DNA of 64,000 bases, taken from positions 1-64,000 of the forward strand of contig NZ_FNNU01000009.1 in the NCBI RefSeq assembly GCF_900106975.1, in the 5' to 3' direction. The notes under the pieces are model-generated. The model saw nothing but the letters and a program-made list of their open reading frames with translations. It had not been told where the DNA came from and searched no databases. A program made the position numbers and the translations under genes. This DNA is from Pseudomonas kuykendallii (GTDB lineage Bacteria > Pseudomonadota > Gammaproteobacteria > Pseudomonadales > Pseudomonadaceae). This document shows, piece after piece, positions 1 through 8,924 of this stretch. The first letter of the stretch is position 1. The number at the start of each line of letters is the position of its first letter.

Positions 1-530
1 GGGGCGAGTTTCCAGGCGGCCATCAGCAGCGGGAAGTTCCACGGGATGATCTGCCCGACCACGCCCAGCGGCTCGTGGAAGTGGTAGGCCGCGGTGTGCT
101 CGTTGATCTCCGCGGCGCTGCCTTCCTGGGCGCGGATGCAGCCGGCGTAGTAGCGGAAGTGGTCGGCGGACAGCGGCACGTCGGCGTTCAGCGTCTCGCG
201 CACGGCCTTGCCGTTGTCCCAGGTTTCGGCCACGGCGAGCAGCTCAAGGTTGGCTTCGATGCGGTCGGCGATCTTCAGCAGGATCAGCGAACGGTCCTGC
301 ACCGAGGTCTTGCCCCAGGCGTCGGCAGCGGCGTGCGCGGCGTCCAGCGCCTTGTCGATGTCGGCCGCCGAGGAACGCGGGAACTCGCCGATCACCGAGC
401 CGTTCACCGGCGAGGTGTTGGTGAAGTACTGGCCGTCCGCCGGCGGCACGAACTCGCCACCGATGTAGTTGCCGTAGCGGGGTTTGAGGGTGAGGACGGA
501 GCCGGCGGCGTTGGGCTGGGCGTAGATCAT
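1..530 (-). CDS. exaC: NAD-dependent aldehyde dehydrogenase ExaC/PedI-like (3' end outside window)
   Basis: This is the first 176 codons of an aldehyde dehydrogenase. It would oxidise the aldehyde made by the PQQ alcohol dehydrogenases to the acid in the cytoplasm. The N-terminus [12 protein letters not shown], the stretch [14 protein letters not shown] and the motif [19 protein letters not shown] are those of the ExaC group. The catalytic Cys and Glu lie beyond the left edge. The start ATG at 530 has an AGAGAGG ribosome site about 8 bases upstream. A TTGGTAG element ends 108 bases upstream of the start. The gene follows a REP element and the SoxYZ/flavoprotein pair. Family assignment is firm; substrate range is inferred from context. 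Confidence 0.9.
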   Translation of the reverse strand, partial: MIYAQPNAAGSVLTLKPRYGNYIGGEFVPPADGQYFTNTSPVNGSVIGEFPRSSAADIDKALDAAHAAADAWGKTSVQDRSLILLKIADRIEANLELLAVAETWDNGKAVRETLNADVPLSADHFRYYAGCIRAQEGSAAEINEHTAAYHFHEPLGVVGQIIPWNFPLLMAAWKLA

Positions 531-638
531 CTGGAAAGCCTCTCTTGTCTGTGCCTGACCGCAGGCATGGGTCAGGTGATGGACCGATGGTAGAGAGCCG
601 CCGCCCTCGCCCGAAATGCGTCGAAGGCACAGGATGAC

Positions 639-653
639 GTCCTCATTTGGTAG
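639..653 (-). promoter_or_regulatory. Putative quinoprotein-regulon operator upstream of exaC
   Basis: The plus strand reads GTCCTCATTTGGTAG. The TTGGTAG half matches four other copies in the cluster, upstream of pedH, pedF/exaA, the PQQ-linked binding protein and the CXXCW-type gene. It lies 108 bases from the exaC start, almost the same distance and orientation as at pedH (109). Binding by a LuxR-type regulator is inference. Confidence 0.4.
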
Positions 654-669
654 TAGGGCGTCGCTGACC

Positions 670-690
670 GTAGGGTGCGCCGCGCGCACA
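670..690 (+). repeat. REP element, single copy
   Basis: GTAG head followed by a GGTGCGC/GCGCAC hairpin with a 3-base loop. The last base is A instead of C. It lies between the SoxYZ-like gene and exaC. Confidence 0.85.
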
Positions 691-701
691 ACTGAGCCGT
701 T

Positions 702-1421
702 CTAGCGCGGCCAGACGTCGCGATAGAAGGTGCCATCGGCCTCCTCCCAGCGCAGCCGCAACGCACCGTCGCGCGCCGGCAGCACGATGCGCACGAGCGG
801 ATTCGCCGCCAGTCCCTCGAACGGCTGCAGCACCAACAGCTCGCCGGCGTCGTCGGTGAGGCGGAATTCGCGCAGCAGCCGACGCGCCAGCATCTGTCCG
901 TCAGGCCCCGGCCGGCGCCCGGTTTCCATCGGATGACGCAGCAGCGCGCGCAGCTCCAGTTCGTCGCCGCGTTCGCCCCATACCCTGAACTCACCAAGCC
1001 CGGCCAGCGGATCGCCGTTCGGCGCCTGTGCGCAACTGCTGGCATAGACGCTCACCTCGCGGCGCCACAGCCAGCGGCGCCCGTCGCCATCGCGGGCGGC
1101 GACGATCAGCGCCTGGCTGGCCGGCAGGCGCACCCGCGTGCTCAGGCGCAGCGGCTCCTGCCAGCGCATGAGGCGCACGCGGACGATGCGCGGATCGTCC
1201 TCGCCGCTGCGCAGGATCAGCAGCTCCAGCGGTGCCCTTGCGCCGCGTAGTTGCAGGTCGACAGGTACGAAGGCGCCGTCCTCGACGCCCGGCGCCACCG
1301 TCACCTCGAGGCCCTCGCTGCGCAGCGGCCGATCACCGAGAAACGCCGCCAGCTGCGATTCGGCCTCGTTCGCCTGTACCGGCAGCGCAAGGCAGACGAG
1401 CAGCGCCAGCCAGGCCTTCAC
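702..1421 (-). CDS. Fused SoxY-SoxZ-like carrier protein (copy 1, with flavoprotein)
   Basis: This is a 239-residue periplasmic protein with signal peptide (KAWLALLVCLALPVQA). The N-terminal half resembles SoxY (DGAFVPVDLQLRGARAPLELLIL, residues about 48-70), with a candidate carrier cysteine at residue 130 (VYASSCAQ). The C-terminal half resembles SoxZ (LRALLRHPMETGRR onward). The start is GTG at 1421, overlapping the stop of the upstream flavoprotein by four bases (GTGA), so the two are translationally coupled. In real Sox systems the SoxYZ cysteine carries sulfur intermediates. No SoxA, B, C or X genes are present here, so the function in alcohol oxidation is unknown. It is a paralogue of the protein at 11683-12429. 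Confidence 0.82.
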   Translation of the reverse strand: MKAWLALLVCLALPVQANEAESQLAAFLGDRPLRSEGLEVTVAPGVEDGAFVPVDLQLRGARAPLELLILRSGEDDPRIVRVRLMRWQEPLRLSTRVRLPASQALIVAARDGDGRRWLWRREVSVYASSCAQAPNGDPLAGLGEFRVWGERGDELELRALLRHPMETGRRPGPDGQMLARRLLREFRLTDDAGELLVLQPFEGLAANPLVRIVLPARDGALRLRWEEADGTFYRDVWPR

Positions 1422-2701
1422 GCCCTGCCCCAGGCGTCCGCGCAGATGGCGTTGTACCAGGCCAGCGACTCCTGCGCCTCGCGGGCGCGCAGGCCGGGCG
1501 GTGCCTGCAACGGGCTCAGCGTCTGGCTGCCCGGCACCTCGGCGATATGCCCGTCGGCGACCTGGTAGCGCGCGCCGATGGACACCGCGTTGCCCGGCGC
1601 CAGCGCGCTGTAGCAGGTGTTCTGCCAGTAGGCCTCGGGCGTCGGCTGGCCGGCGAGATCGGCCAGCAGTGCGGCGACGGCGACCTTCGCCTGGGCGTTG
1701 GCGCAGTAGGCGGACTTGGGCATCGGCGCGGCGATGGCGGCGTCGCCGACCACGTAGACGAACGGATCGCCGCGCGCCTGAAAGCTGCGCGGGTCGACCG
1801 GCACCCAGCCGCTGGCGTCGGTGAGGCCGCTGCGCTCGGCCACCGCGCCGGCGCGCTGCGGCGGGATCAGGTTGATCACCGCGGCTCGGTGCAGGCTGCC
1901 GAACTCGGTACGCACCTCGCGCCGTGCGGCATCGATGCGCATCACCCGGCCATCGGCGGCGCGCCCGACCCATTCGATGCGCTCGCCGTAGAGCTGTTTC
2001 CAGCCGGCCTGGAACAGCGCCTGCTTGGAGAAGCCGTCCTTGCCATCGAGGATCAGCAGCTTGGCGCGCGGCTTGTGTTTCGCCAGGTAGTCGGCGATCA
2101 GGCTGGCGCGCTCGTATGGTCCCGGCGGGCAGCGATAGGGATTGTCCGGCACGCTGATCAGCACCAGGCCGCCGTCGTCCATGGCCTGCAACTGGCGGCG
2201 CAGCAGGCTCGTCTGCGCACCGGCCTGCCAGGCGTGCGGTGCATGCTCGGCGGCCGCGCGGTCGTAGCCTTCGACGGCGTTCCAGCGCATGTCGATGCCC
2301 GGCGCCAGCAGCAGGCGGTCATAGCTCAGCTCTCGGCCGTCGACCAGGCGCAGGCGGCGCGCCGGCGCGTCGATGGCCTGGACCTCGACGCGCAGGTGGT
2401 TGACCCGGCAGTCGCGCACCAGCCGCCGGTAGGAATGCTCGATCTCGCCGATGCCACGCAGCCCGGCGATCACGTAGTTGCTGAACGGACAGGTGTGGAA
2501 GCTCGTCTTGGGTTCGAGCAGCAGCACCTCCAGCTCCGGCGCCGCCTGCTTCAGATGGCGCGCCGCGGTCGCGCCGGCGAAGCCACCGCCGACCACGACC
2601 ACCCGTGCGCCGGCGACCTCGGCGCGCGCCATGGAAGACAGCCAGGGCAATGCGGCCAGGGCGGCGAGCGCCCGCCGACGACTCAGCGATGGGTGGAACA
2701 T
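1418..2701 (-). CDS. Flavocytochrome c sulfide dehydrogenase-type flavoprotein
   Basis: This is an exported FAD-dependent oxidoreductase of about 427 residues. It starts with a twin-arginine signal (SLSRRRALAALAAL) followed by the dinucleotide-binding motif VVVVGGGFAGATAARHL. The cysteine motif FHTCPFSNYV and the C-terminal NTCYSALAPGNAVSIG are typical of FccB/SoxF flavin subunits, where two cysteines form a redox-active disulfide. ATG 2701 was chosen because GGAGAGG lies five bases upstream; the in-frame GTG at 2707 abuts that site. No cytochrome subunit is adjacent. The coupled SoxYZ-like gene suggests it acts on a thiol or persulfide carried by that protein, which is inference. Confidence 0.85.
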   Translation of the reverse strand: MFHPSLSRRRALAALAALPWLSSMARAEVAGARVVVVGGGFAGATAARHLKQAAPELEVLLLEPKTSFHTCPFSNYVIAGLRGIGEIEHSYRRLVRDCRVNHLRVEVQAIDAPARRLRLVDGRELSYDRLLLAPGIDMRWNAVEGYDRAAAEHAPHAWQAGAQTSLLRRQLQAMDDGGLVLISVPDNPYRCPPGPYERASLIADYLAKHKPRAKLLILDGKDGFSKQALFQAGWKQLYGERIEWVGRAADGRVMRIDAARREVRTEFGSLHRAAVINLIPPQRAGAVAERSGLTDASGWVPVDPRSFQARGDPFVYVVGDAAIAAPMPKSAYCANAQAKVAVAALLADLAGQPTPEAYWQNTCYSALAPGNAVSIGARYQVADGHIAEVPGSQTLSPLQAPPGLRAREAQESLAWYNAICADAWGRA

Positions 2702-2815
2702 GGGCACCTCTCCAGCGCCGTAACGACGCGGCGCAGCCTACGATGCGCAGCCATCTCGCGCCGCACCATGCGCCCTTGGTGTCGGTGGCCTGCGACTTTC
2801 GCAGCAGGATGAGCC

Positions 2816-2836
2816 GTAGGGTGCGCCATGCGCACC
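2816..2836 (+). repeat. REP element, single copy
   Basis: GTAG head and perfect GGTGCGC/GCGCACC arms around CAT. It lies between the flavoprotein gene and the pedH terminator. Confidence 0.88.
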
Positions 2837-2845
2837 GGAAGCAGA

Positions 2846-2874
2846 ATGAAAAAGGCCGGCGAATGCCGGCCTTT
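2846..2874 (-). terminator. Intrinsic terminator of pedH-like gene
   Basis: A perfect 10-base stem AAAGGCCGGC/GCCGGCCTTT with loop of four is followed on the minus strand by a T run. It lies 17 bases beyond the pedH stop. Confidence 0.88.
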
Positions 2875-2890
2875 CTCGTGTCGCTTTCGG

Positions 2891-4669
2891 TCAGTGCTTG
2901 GCGACCAGATCCTTCGGCAGCTTGAAGGTCCAGATCATCCCGCCCTGGTCGAGGTCCTTGATGCGCTTGGCGACCTCACCGCCCCACAGCGGCACCGCGC
3001 CGCCCCAGCCGGAGACCACGGTGACGTACTGCTCGCCGTCCATTTCCCAGGTGACGGGCGAGGCGATCACGCCCGAGCCGGTGTTGAACTCGTAGAGTTT
3101 CTTGCCGGTCTTGGCATCGAAGGCCATCAGGAAGCCTTCCGGGTTGCCGGTGAACACCAGGTTGCCCTTGGTCGCCAGCACCCCGCCCCACAGCGGCGCG
3201 TAGTTCTTGTAGCGCCAGACTTCCTTGCCGGTCTTCGGGTCGATGGCGCGCAGCACGCCGATGTAGTCCTCGTTCAGCGGCTTGATGGTGAAGCCGGCGC
3301 CGAGGTAGGCCGCGCCCTTCTTGTAGGCGACGCCTTCGTTCCACATGTCCATGCCCCACTCGTTGGACGGCACGTAGAACAGACCGGTGTCCTGGCTGTA
3401 GGCCATCGGCATCCAGTTCTTGCCGCCGAGGAAGGACGGCGCGACGAACACCGAGGTGCCCTTCTTCGCGTCACCCGGCGCGCCCGGACGGTGGGCGTCG
3501 TCGTAGATCGGACGGCCGTCCTTGTCCAGGCCCTTGGCCCAGGTGACCTTGTCGACGAAGGGGAAGCCGCGGATGAACTTGCCGTTGGTGCGGTCGAGCA
3601 CGTAGAAGAAGCCGTTGCGGTCGGCGGTAGCGGCGGCCTTGATGGTCTTGCCACCGTCCTGGTAGTCGAACGACACCAGTTCGTTGACGCCGTCATAGTC
3701 CCAGCCGTCGTGCGGCGTGGTCTGGAAGTGCCACTTGATCGAGCCGTCCTCCGGGTTCAGCGCCAGGCGCGAGGAGGAGAACAGGTTGTCGCCGGGGCGC
3801 AGGTGCGAGTTCCACGGCGATGGGTTGCCGGTGCCGAAGAACAGCGAGTCGGTGGTCGGGTCGTAGAAGCCGCCCAGCCAGGGCGCCGCGCCGCCGGTCT
3901 TCCACAGGTCGCCGGGCCAGGTCTTGCCGGCTTCGCCGCCGGAAATGCCGTTCTCCACCGGCTTGCCGTCCTTGTAGACGTAGCCCATGTGGCCTTCGAC
4001 GGTGGGACGCGTCCAGAGCAGTTCGCCATTGCTCGGGTCGTAGGCTTCGATCTTGCCGACCACGCCGAACTCGCCGCCGGCCACGCCGGTGATCAGCTTG
4101 CCCTTGGCCACCAGCGGCGCCGCGGAGATCGAGTAGCCGGCCTTGTAGTCGGCGACGGTCTTCTTCCATACCACCTTGCCGGTGTCCTTGTTCAGCGCGA
4201 CCAGCTTGGCGTCGAGGGTGCCGAAGATCACCAGGTCACCGTACAGCGCCACGCCGCGGTTGATCACGTCGCAGCACGGCATGATGCCGTCGGGCAGGCG
4301 CGCGTCGTACTGCCAGAGCTTCTTGCCGGTGCGCGCGTCGGCGGCGAACACCCGCGAGTAGGAGGCGGTGACGTACATCACGCCGTCCTTGATCATCGGC
4401 TGCGCCTGCTGGCCGCGCTGCTTCTCGCCGCCGAACGACAGCGCCCACACCGGCCGCAGTTCCTTGACGTTATCCGTGTTCAGCGTGTCCAGCGTGCTGT
4501 AGCGCTGGCCTTGCTGGTTGAGGCCGTTGACCACGATCTGGTCGGTGCGCTTGCCGCTATCGCTGATGTCCTGGTCGGTGACGCCGGCCAGGGCCGACAG
4601 GCTGGCGAAGGTGATGGCGGCGAACAGCGCCGTGCGGACGAAAGGCTGGGTGAAACCGGTGGGGTTCAT
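2891..4669 (-). CDS. pedH: Lanthanide-type PQQ-dependent alcohol dehydrogenase PedH-like
   Basis: This is a periplasmic quinoprotein of 592 residues with an N-terminal signal (…SLSALAGVT) and the eight-bladed tryptophan-docking propeller. The vicinal disulfide Cys132-Cys133 (MPCCDV) that stacks on PQQ is present. The catalytic Asp324 is followed by Asp326 in WDYDG. That second aspartate is the hallmark of lanthanide-dependent enzymes (XoxF, PedH) and is absent from calcium enzymes. It should oxidise primary alcohols and aldehydes and pass electrons to cytochrome c550. Start ATG 4669 has AGAGGT upstream. The gene is monocistronic, with a strong terminator and a regulator-like element 109 bases upstream. 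It lies about 10 kb from its calcium counterpart, with the ABC/amidohydrolase operon between. Confidence 0.95.
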   Translation of the reverse strand: MNPTGFTQPFVRTALFAAITFASLSALAGVTDQDISDSGKRTDQIVVNGLNQQGQRYSTLDTLNTDNVKELRPVWALSFGGEKQRGQQAQPMIKDGVMYVTASYSRVFAADARTGKKLWQYDARLPDGIMPCCDVINRGVALYGDLVIFGTLDAKLVALNKDTGKVVWKKTVADYKAGYSISAAPLVAKGKLITGVAGGEFGVVGKIEAYDPSNGELLWTRPTVEGHMGYVYKDGKPVENGISGGEAGKTWPGDLWKTGGAAPWLGGFYDPTTDSLFFGTGNPSPWNSHLRPGDNLFSSSRLALNPEDGSIKWHFQTTPHDGWDYDGVNELVSFDYQDGGKTIKAAATADRNGFFYVLDRTNGKFIRGFPFVDKVTWAKGLDKDGRPIYDDAHRPGAPGDAKKGTSVFVAPSFLGGKNWMPMAYSQDTGLFYVPSNEWGMDMWNEGVAYKKGAAYLGAGFTIKPLNEDYIGVLRAIDPKTGKEVWRYKNYAPLWGGVLATKGNLVFTGNPEGFLMAFDAKTGKKLYEFNTGSGVIASPVTWEMDGEQYVTVVSGWGGAVPLWGGEVAKRIKDLDQGGMIWTFKLPKDLVAKH

Positions 4670-4778
4670 TGCGGCTACCTCTGCGGGCTGGTTTTTGTCG
4701 TCGGGAAATTTTCCCGGTACTGCCGCGAATTCTTGGTTCGCACCGCTTCGCCAACAATTGGCAGCACGGCGGAGATAG

Positions 4779-4793
4779 GTAGTTCCTTGGTAG
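4779..4793 (-). promoter_or_regulatory. Putative quinoprotein-regulon operator upstream of pedH
   Basis: GTAGTTCCTTGGTAG on the plus strand, with GTAG at both ends of the element. It is centred about 117 bases upstream of the pedH start and matches the copies at 14170, 21037 and 24916. Regulator assignment is inferred. Confidence 0.5.
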
Positions 4794-4833
4794 CAATACC
4801 GCCCCGAAGGCGCATTCCCGCCCGCAGCCGCGC

Positions 4834-5577
4834 TCAGCGCCGCTCCGGCAGGAAGTCGCGCAGGCCGACGTAGGGTTTCGCCAGGGGGTACGCCAGGTCG
4901 CCGCGCTTGCTGGTGCGCAGGTTGAGCGCGCCGAGCAGCTCGACGATGTTCAACGCTGCGCCAACCCCGTCGATCACCGGCACGCCGAGGTCCTCCTGCA
5001 GCGACTCGGCCAGCGCCGCCATGCCGGCGCAGCCCAGCACGATGGCGCCCGAGCCGTCCGTGCGCAGGGCGTCCACGCAGGCGCCGCGCAGCGCCCGGTA
5101 GAGCGCCTCGGGGTCGGCCTCGAGGTCGAGCACGGCGATCTCCAGCGCATGGATGCCGCGGCACTGGTCGCGAAAGCCATAGCGCTCGACCAGGTGCCGC
5201 GCGATGACGCAGGTGCGCCCGAGGGTGGTGACGATGCTGAACCCGGTGGCCAGCCAGGTGGCGACGTGCATGGCTGCCTCGGCGATGCCGATCACCGGCT
5301 GCCGGGCGATCTCCCGCGCGGCGAGCAGGCCGGGGTCGCCGAAGCAGGCGATGACGTGGCCGTCCACGCCGAGGGCGTCGCCCTCGCCCACCGCCCTCAG
5401 CACGCCGGGCACGCTCATCGCCTCGTCGTAATGGCCCTCGATGGACGCCGGCCCGGCGCCGTTGGTGATGCCCAGGATACGGGTATCGGCGCGAGCCCGC
5501 GCCTGCGCACCGAGCACCAGCCGCTCGGTCATCGTCGCCGTGGTGTTGGGGTTGATCAACTGGATCGTCATGCCCAT
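4834..5577 (-). CDS. Aspartate/glutamate or hydantoin racemase family protein
   Basis: This is a 247-residue member of the Asp/Glu/hydantoin racemase superfamily. The N-terminus [17 protein letters not shown] and the two catalytic cysteine regions [11 protein letters not shown] and [11 protein letters not shown] match HyuE/allantoin racemase proteins. It is the last gene of a five-gene operon; its start lies 3 bases after the amidohydrolase stop, with GAGGG in the end of that gene as ribosome site. A second in-frame ATG at 5571 is possible. Together with the amidohydrolase and the NitT/TauT-type importer it suggests uptake and breakdown of a cyclic nitrogen compound. The substrate cannot be read from sequence. 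Confidence 0.85.
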   Translation of the reverse strand: MGMTIQLINPNTTATMTERLVLGAQARARADTRILGITNGAGPASIEGHYDEAMSVPGVLRAVGEGDALGVDGHVIACFGDPGLLAAREIARQPVIGIAEAAMHVATWLATGFSIVTTLGRTCVIARHLVERYGFRDQCRGIHALEIAVLDLEADPEALYRALRGACVDALRTDGSGAIVLGCAGMAALAESLQEDLGVPVIDGVGAALNIVELLGALNLRTSKRGDLAYPLAKPYVGLRDFLPERR

Positions 5578-5580
5578 CGC

Positions 5581-7098
5581 TCAACCCTCGCCCAGGTAGC
5601 GGCTGAAGCCGACGTCACGCGCCTGCGCCTGCTGGTACATGGCGTCGTAATAGGGCTTCAGGCGCTCGGCGCTGGCATCGCAGGCGTGATACTGCCGGCG
5701 GATCGACTCGGTCAGCTCGCGCACCTGGCGGCGCACGTCGCCGGCATCGATGCCCTGGAACGCGCCGTTGGCGTAGACCAGCCTGCCGTTGACCAGCGTG
5801 TAGCGCAGCGAACGGCCATCCTCGCTGTACACCAGTTGCCGGGCCAGGTCGTTGAGCGGGGTGAAGCTCCAGCTGTCCATGTCCAGCAGGATGATGTCGG
5901 CCAGGCAGCCGGGCGCCAGCTGGCCGAGCTCCGCGGTGCGGTTGAGTGCGCGCGCGCCACCCCGGGTCAGGCTGTGAAGCACTTCGTCGGCGGTCGGCCA
6001 CTGGCGGTAGTCCGGCGAGCCGAGCGTGTGCACCAGTGCGGCGGTCTTGCCGACGAACCACAGGTTCACGCTGTCGTCGGTGCAGAGCTCGTCGCTGCCC
6101 AGGGCGATCGGCACACCGGCGTCGCGCAGCTTGCGGAACGGCATCACGCCGCTGCCCAGGCGCAGGTTGCATACCGGGTTGTGCGCCACCACGCAGCCGG
6201 CGGCGGCGAGCAGCGCGATGTCGGCGTCGTCGATCCATATCGCATGGATGATCTGGCAGAGCGGATCGAGGATGTTCTGGTCCGCCAGATAGCGCACCAG
6301 CGACTTGCCGTACTTCTCCTCGCCCAGCACCCGCTGCAACTTGGTTTCCAGCACGTGGATGTTGAACGGCAGGCCGTGCCGGCGACTCAGCACGCCGAGT
6401 GCCTGCAGGTAGTCCGCCGTCACCCGCTGCGGCGCCGAGCAGGACACCGCGGCGCCCAGGCGTCCGTCTTCGGCGCCGTGCCAGCGCTGCAGCAGGTAGT
6501 CGTAGAGCGCCAGCAGCTCCTCGCCGCTCTGCAGCGGCGCCTCGCGCATTTCCTCGCGCACCGCGGCCGGCAGCAGCGCTTCGAGGAAGGGAAACTTCTC
6601 GTACTCGACGACGTTCGGCTGATCGATCGCGACGCTGGCGCGGATGCCGGCGTCGCGGTAGGCGCGCATCACCGCATCGATGCTGCCGCGGCTGGCGACC
6701 GGCACGTGATAGGCGTCGTCGTGTACCGCAGTGATGCCGAGCTCGAGCATCTCCAGCGCGGCGACCAGCGTGCGCAGGTAGACCCAATGGTCGGCCTCGG
6801 CGCTATCGACCAGCGGCGGCACCTCGTAGAGCATGAACAGCTCCAGCGGCAGCCCCGGCAATTGCCCGCGCATGAAGTTGCCCGGCGAATGGAAGTGCGC
6901 GTTGATCAATCCGGGCATCGCCAGCAGGCCGCGCGCGTCGATGACCTGCGCATCGGCCGGCGCTTGTGCGCGCAGGTCCGCGCCGATGGCCGCGATGCGC
7001 GTTCCACGGACGAGGATGTCGGCCTGCTCGTACTGATTGCCTGCATCGTCCAGGCACAGCAAACGGGCGCCCTGGATGAGGACGGTATGTTCTGACAT
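5581..7098 (-). CDS. Amidohydrolase of the TRZ/ATZ (cytosine-deaminase-like) family
   Basis: This is a 505-residue metal-dependent hydrolase. The metal ligands are visible as HxH at residues 68-70 (NAHFHSPGN), a later His (FNIHVLE), a third in HAIWIDDAD, and the Asp in [11 protein letters not shown]. These are arranged as in chlorohydrolases, guanine deaminase and related deaminases of ring nitrogen compounds. ATG 7098 has AGAGG five bases upstream. It sits between the transporter genes and a hydantoin-type racemase, so the importer probably delivers its substrate. It could be a deaminase or a ring-opening hydrolase. Confidence 0.88.
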   Translation of the reverse strand: MSEHTVLIQGARLLCLDDAGNQYEQADILVRGTRIAAIGADLRAQAPADAQVIDARGLLAMPGLINAHFHSPGNFMRGQLPGLPLELFMLYEVPPLVDSAEADHWVYLRTLVAALEMLELGITAVHDDAYHVPVASRGSIDAVMRAYRDAGIRASVAIDQPNVVEYEKFPFLEALLPAAVREEMREAPLQSGEELLALYDYLLQRWHGAEDGRLGAAVSCSAPQRVTADYLQALGVLSRRHGLPFNIHVLETKLQRVLGEEKYGKSLVRYLADQNILDPLCQIIHAIWIDDADIALLAAAGCVVAHNPVCNLRLGSGVMPFRKLRDAGVPIALGSDELCTDDSVNLWFVGKTAALVHTLGSPDYRQWPTADEVLHSLTRGGARALNRTAELGQLAPGCLADIILLDMDSWSFTPLNDLARQLVYSEDGRSLRYTLVNGRLVYANGAFQGIDAGDVRRQVRELTESIRRQYHACDASAERLKPYYDAMYQQAQARDVGFSRYLGEG

Positions 7099-7209
7099 GA
7101 AAACCTCTGGAGGTGAATTCGGGCGACGGAGCCGCATCCGCTCGCCGGCGTCCGTCCGCCGCCGCGGGGGCAGGCTGCTGCCCCCGACGGTGTGCGGACG
7201 CAGGCCCGG

Positions 7210-8004
7210 CTAGAAGTGCGCCGACTCCTGCTCGGCGAAGGCGCGGTTGACCTCGTCGGCCATCAGGTCCGCGAGATGGTCCTGCAGCTGGTGAAACGCT
7301 GGATCGCGGGGATTCCGCGGCCTTGGCAGCTCGACCTTGATCTGCGTCTTGATGCGCCCGGGCCGCGAGGTGAAGACGAGGATGTTGTCCGCCAGGCCGA
7401 TCGCCTCCTCGATGGAGTGGGTGACCAGCAGGATCGACGCCTGGCTGCGCTGCCACAGCGCGATCAGGTAGTCCTGCATCTTGCTGCGCGTCTGGATATC
7501 GAGCGCGGCGAACGGCTCGTCCATCATCAGCACCTTGGGGTTCATGCACAGCGCACGGGCCATCGCGGCGCGCTGGCGCATGCCGCCGGACAGTTCGCTG
7601 GGCTTCTTGTCCCAGAACGGCTGCAGGCCGACGGCCTCCAGCAGCTCCATCGCCTTGGCATTGCGCGCCGCCTTGCCGATGCCCTGCAGGCTGAGGCCGA
7701 AACCGACGTTGTCGAGGATGTTCAGCCAGGGGTATAGCGCCGCCTCCTGGAAGATCATCCCGCGCTCCGGCGACGGGCCCTGCAAGGGTTCGCCGTCGCA
7801 CAGGAGCTGGCCGCTGCTCGGTTCGTCGAGCCCGGCGATCAGGTACAGCAAGGTGCTCTTGCCGCAGCCGCTGGGCCCCAGCAGCACGTTCAGCTCGCCA
7901 CGGCCCACGCAGAAGGAGACGTCTTTCAGCGTCTGCAACGGCGCATGACTCTGCGCGTTCCAGATCTTGTTGAGATTGCGACATTCGATGGCCGGGAGCG
8001 TCAT
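7210..8004 (-). CDS. NitT/TauT-type ABC transporter ATP-binding protein
   Basis: This is an importer ATPase of about 264 residues. It shows Walker A GPSGCGKST, Q-loop MIFQEAALYPWL, signature LSGGMRQRAAMARAL, Walker B VLMMDEPFAALD and the H-loop VTHSIEEA. This pattern is typical of the SsuB/TauB/NrtD branch. ATG 8004 has GAGG seven bases upstream. An ATG at 8010 overlaps the permease stop as ATGA but sits too close to the ribosome site. Its partner genes are the permease and binding protein just upstream. Confidence 0.92.
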   Translation of the reverse strand: MTLPAIECRNLNKIWNAQSHAPLQTLKDVSFCVGRGELNVLLGPSGCGKSTLLYLIAGLDEPSSGQLLCDGEPLQGPSPERGMIFQEAALYPWLNILDNVGFGLSLQGIGKAARNAKAMELLEAVGLQPFWDKKPSELSGGMRQRAAMARALCMNPKVLMMDEPFAALDIQTRSKMQDYLIALWQRSQASILLVTHSIEEAIGLADNILVFTSRPGRIKTQIKVELPRPRNPRDPAFHQLQDHLADLMADEVNRAFAEQESAHF

Positions 8005-8006
8005 CG

Positions 8007-8906
8007 TCATTTCCTCGTACCGTTGTCGTCGATCCACCAGAGCACCTGTTCCTGGATGCGCCTGAGCGTCCAGTCGAACAGCAGCCCGCAGACGCCGATC
8101 ACACTCATCGTGAAGAACACCAGGCTGGCGTTGAAGGTATTGCGCGCCATCATCACGATCTGGCCGAGGCCGCTGCCGACCCCGGCCGCCTCGGCGATCA
8201 GCACCACCATCCAGGCGGCGAACAGATTGACCCTCAGGGTGACGAACAGCCCCGGCAGGATGGCCGGCAAAATCACCCGCAGGAAAATCTGCCGGCGCGA
8301 CGCCCCGAGGGTGCGCGCGGCATGCACGAAGCTCTTGGGGACGTCGTCGATCTGCGCCAGCGTGGCGATGGTCATGATGAAGAACACCGAGACGAAGACC
8401 ATGAAGATCGCCGGCTTGTCGCCGATGCCAAAGAGGAACACCGCCACCGGCAGCCAGGCCACCGGGGAGATCGGCGCCAGCAGCGATACCAGCGGCAGGG
8501 TCAGGTTGCCGAACAGCCGGTAGTAGCGGATCAGGATGCCCACCGTCAGGCTCAGGACGAAGCCGGCGAGCAGCCCCGCCAGGACCCGGAACGAGGTCCA
8601 GCCCGCCACCTTCAGCACCGCCAGCCAGCTTCCGCCATCGCCGCTGCCGCCGATGGTGTTGCGCAGGTCGAAGAACTTCAGCTGATCGCTCCAGCTGCCG
8701 AGGAACAGGTGCGGCGGCGGCATCAGCAAGGGATCGGCCCACCCCATCCACCAGGCGAACTCCCAGAAGCCGGCGAACAGGCCGACCGAGAGCACCCACC
8801 AGAACAGCGTGCCGAGCACCCTTCCAAGCTTTGCGCGAATCATCATCGAGCGCGCAGGGGCCAGCCCCGCCTGCGCGCTACGGGTCGTTTTAGCGACGCC
8901 AATCAT
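8007..8906 (-). CDS. NitT/TauT-type ABC transporter permease
   Basis: This is a 299-residue inner-membrane permease with about six hydrophobic segments. The EAA loop that contacts the ATPase is seen in AARTLGASRRQIFLRVILP. The N-terminal 25 residues are polar and somewhat longer than usual. The gene begins 18 bases after the binding-protein stop and ends at the ATPase start. It belongs to the SsuC/TauC family that moves sulfonates, nitrate, pyrimidine precursors and similar compounds. Confidence 0.92.
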   Translation of the reverse strand: MIGVAKTTRSAQAGLAPARSMMIRAKLGRVLGTLFWWVLSVGLFAGFWEFAWWMGWADPLLMPPPHLFLGSWSDQLKFFDLRNTIGGSGDGGSWLAVLKVAGWTSFRVLAGLLAGFVLSLTVGILIRYYRLFGNLTLPLVSLLAPISPVAWLPVAVFLFGIGDKPAIFMVFVSVFFIMTIATLAQIDDVPKSFVHAARTLGASRRQIFLRVILPAILPGLFVTLRVNLFAAWMVVLIAEAAGVGSGLGQIVMMARNTFNASLVFFTMSVIGVCGLLFDWTLRRIQEQVLWWIDDNGTRK

Positions 8907-8924
8907 GCGTGCGACTCCTGCCGA

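Noticed and set aside
2828-4873. Long plus-strand frame over pedH, and a similar minus-strand frame over exaA (14341-16290).
   Set aside because: Both are shadows of the quinoprotein genes and mirror each other because the two genes are homologous.
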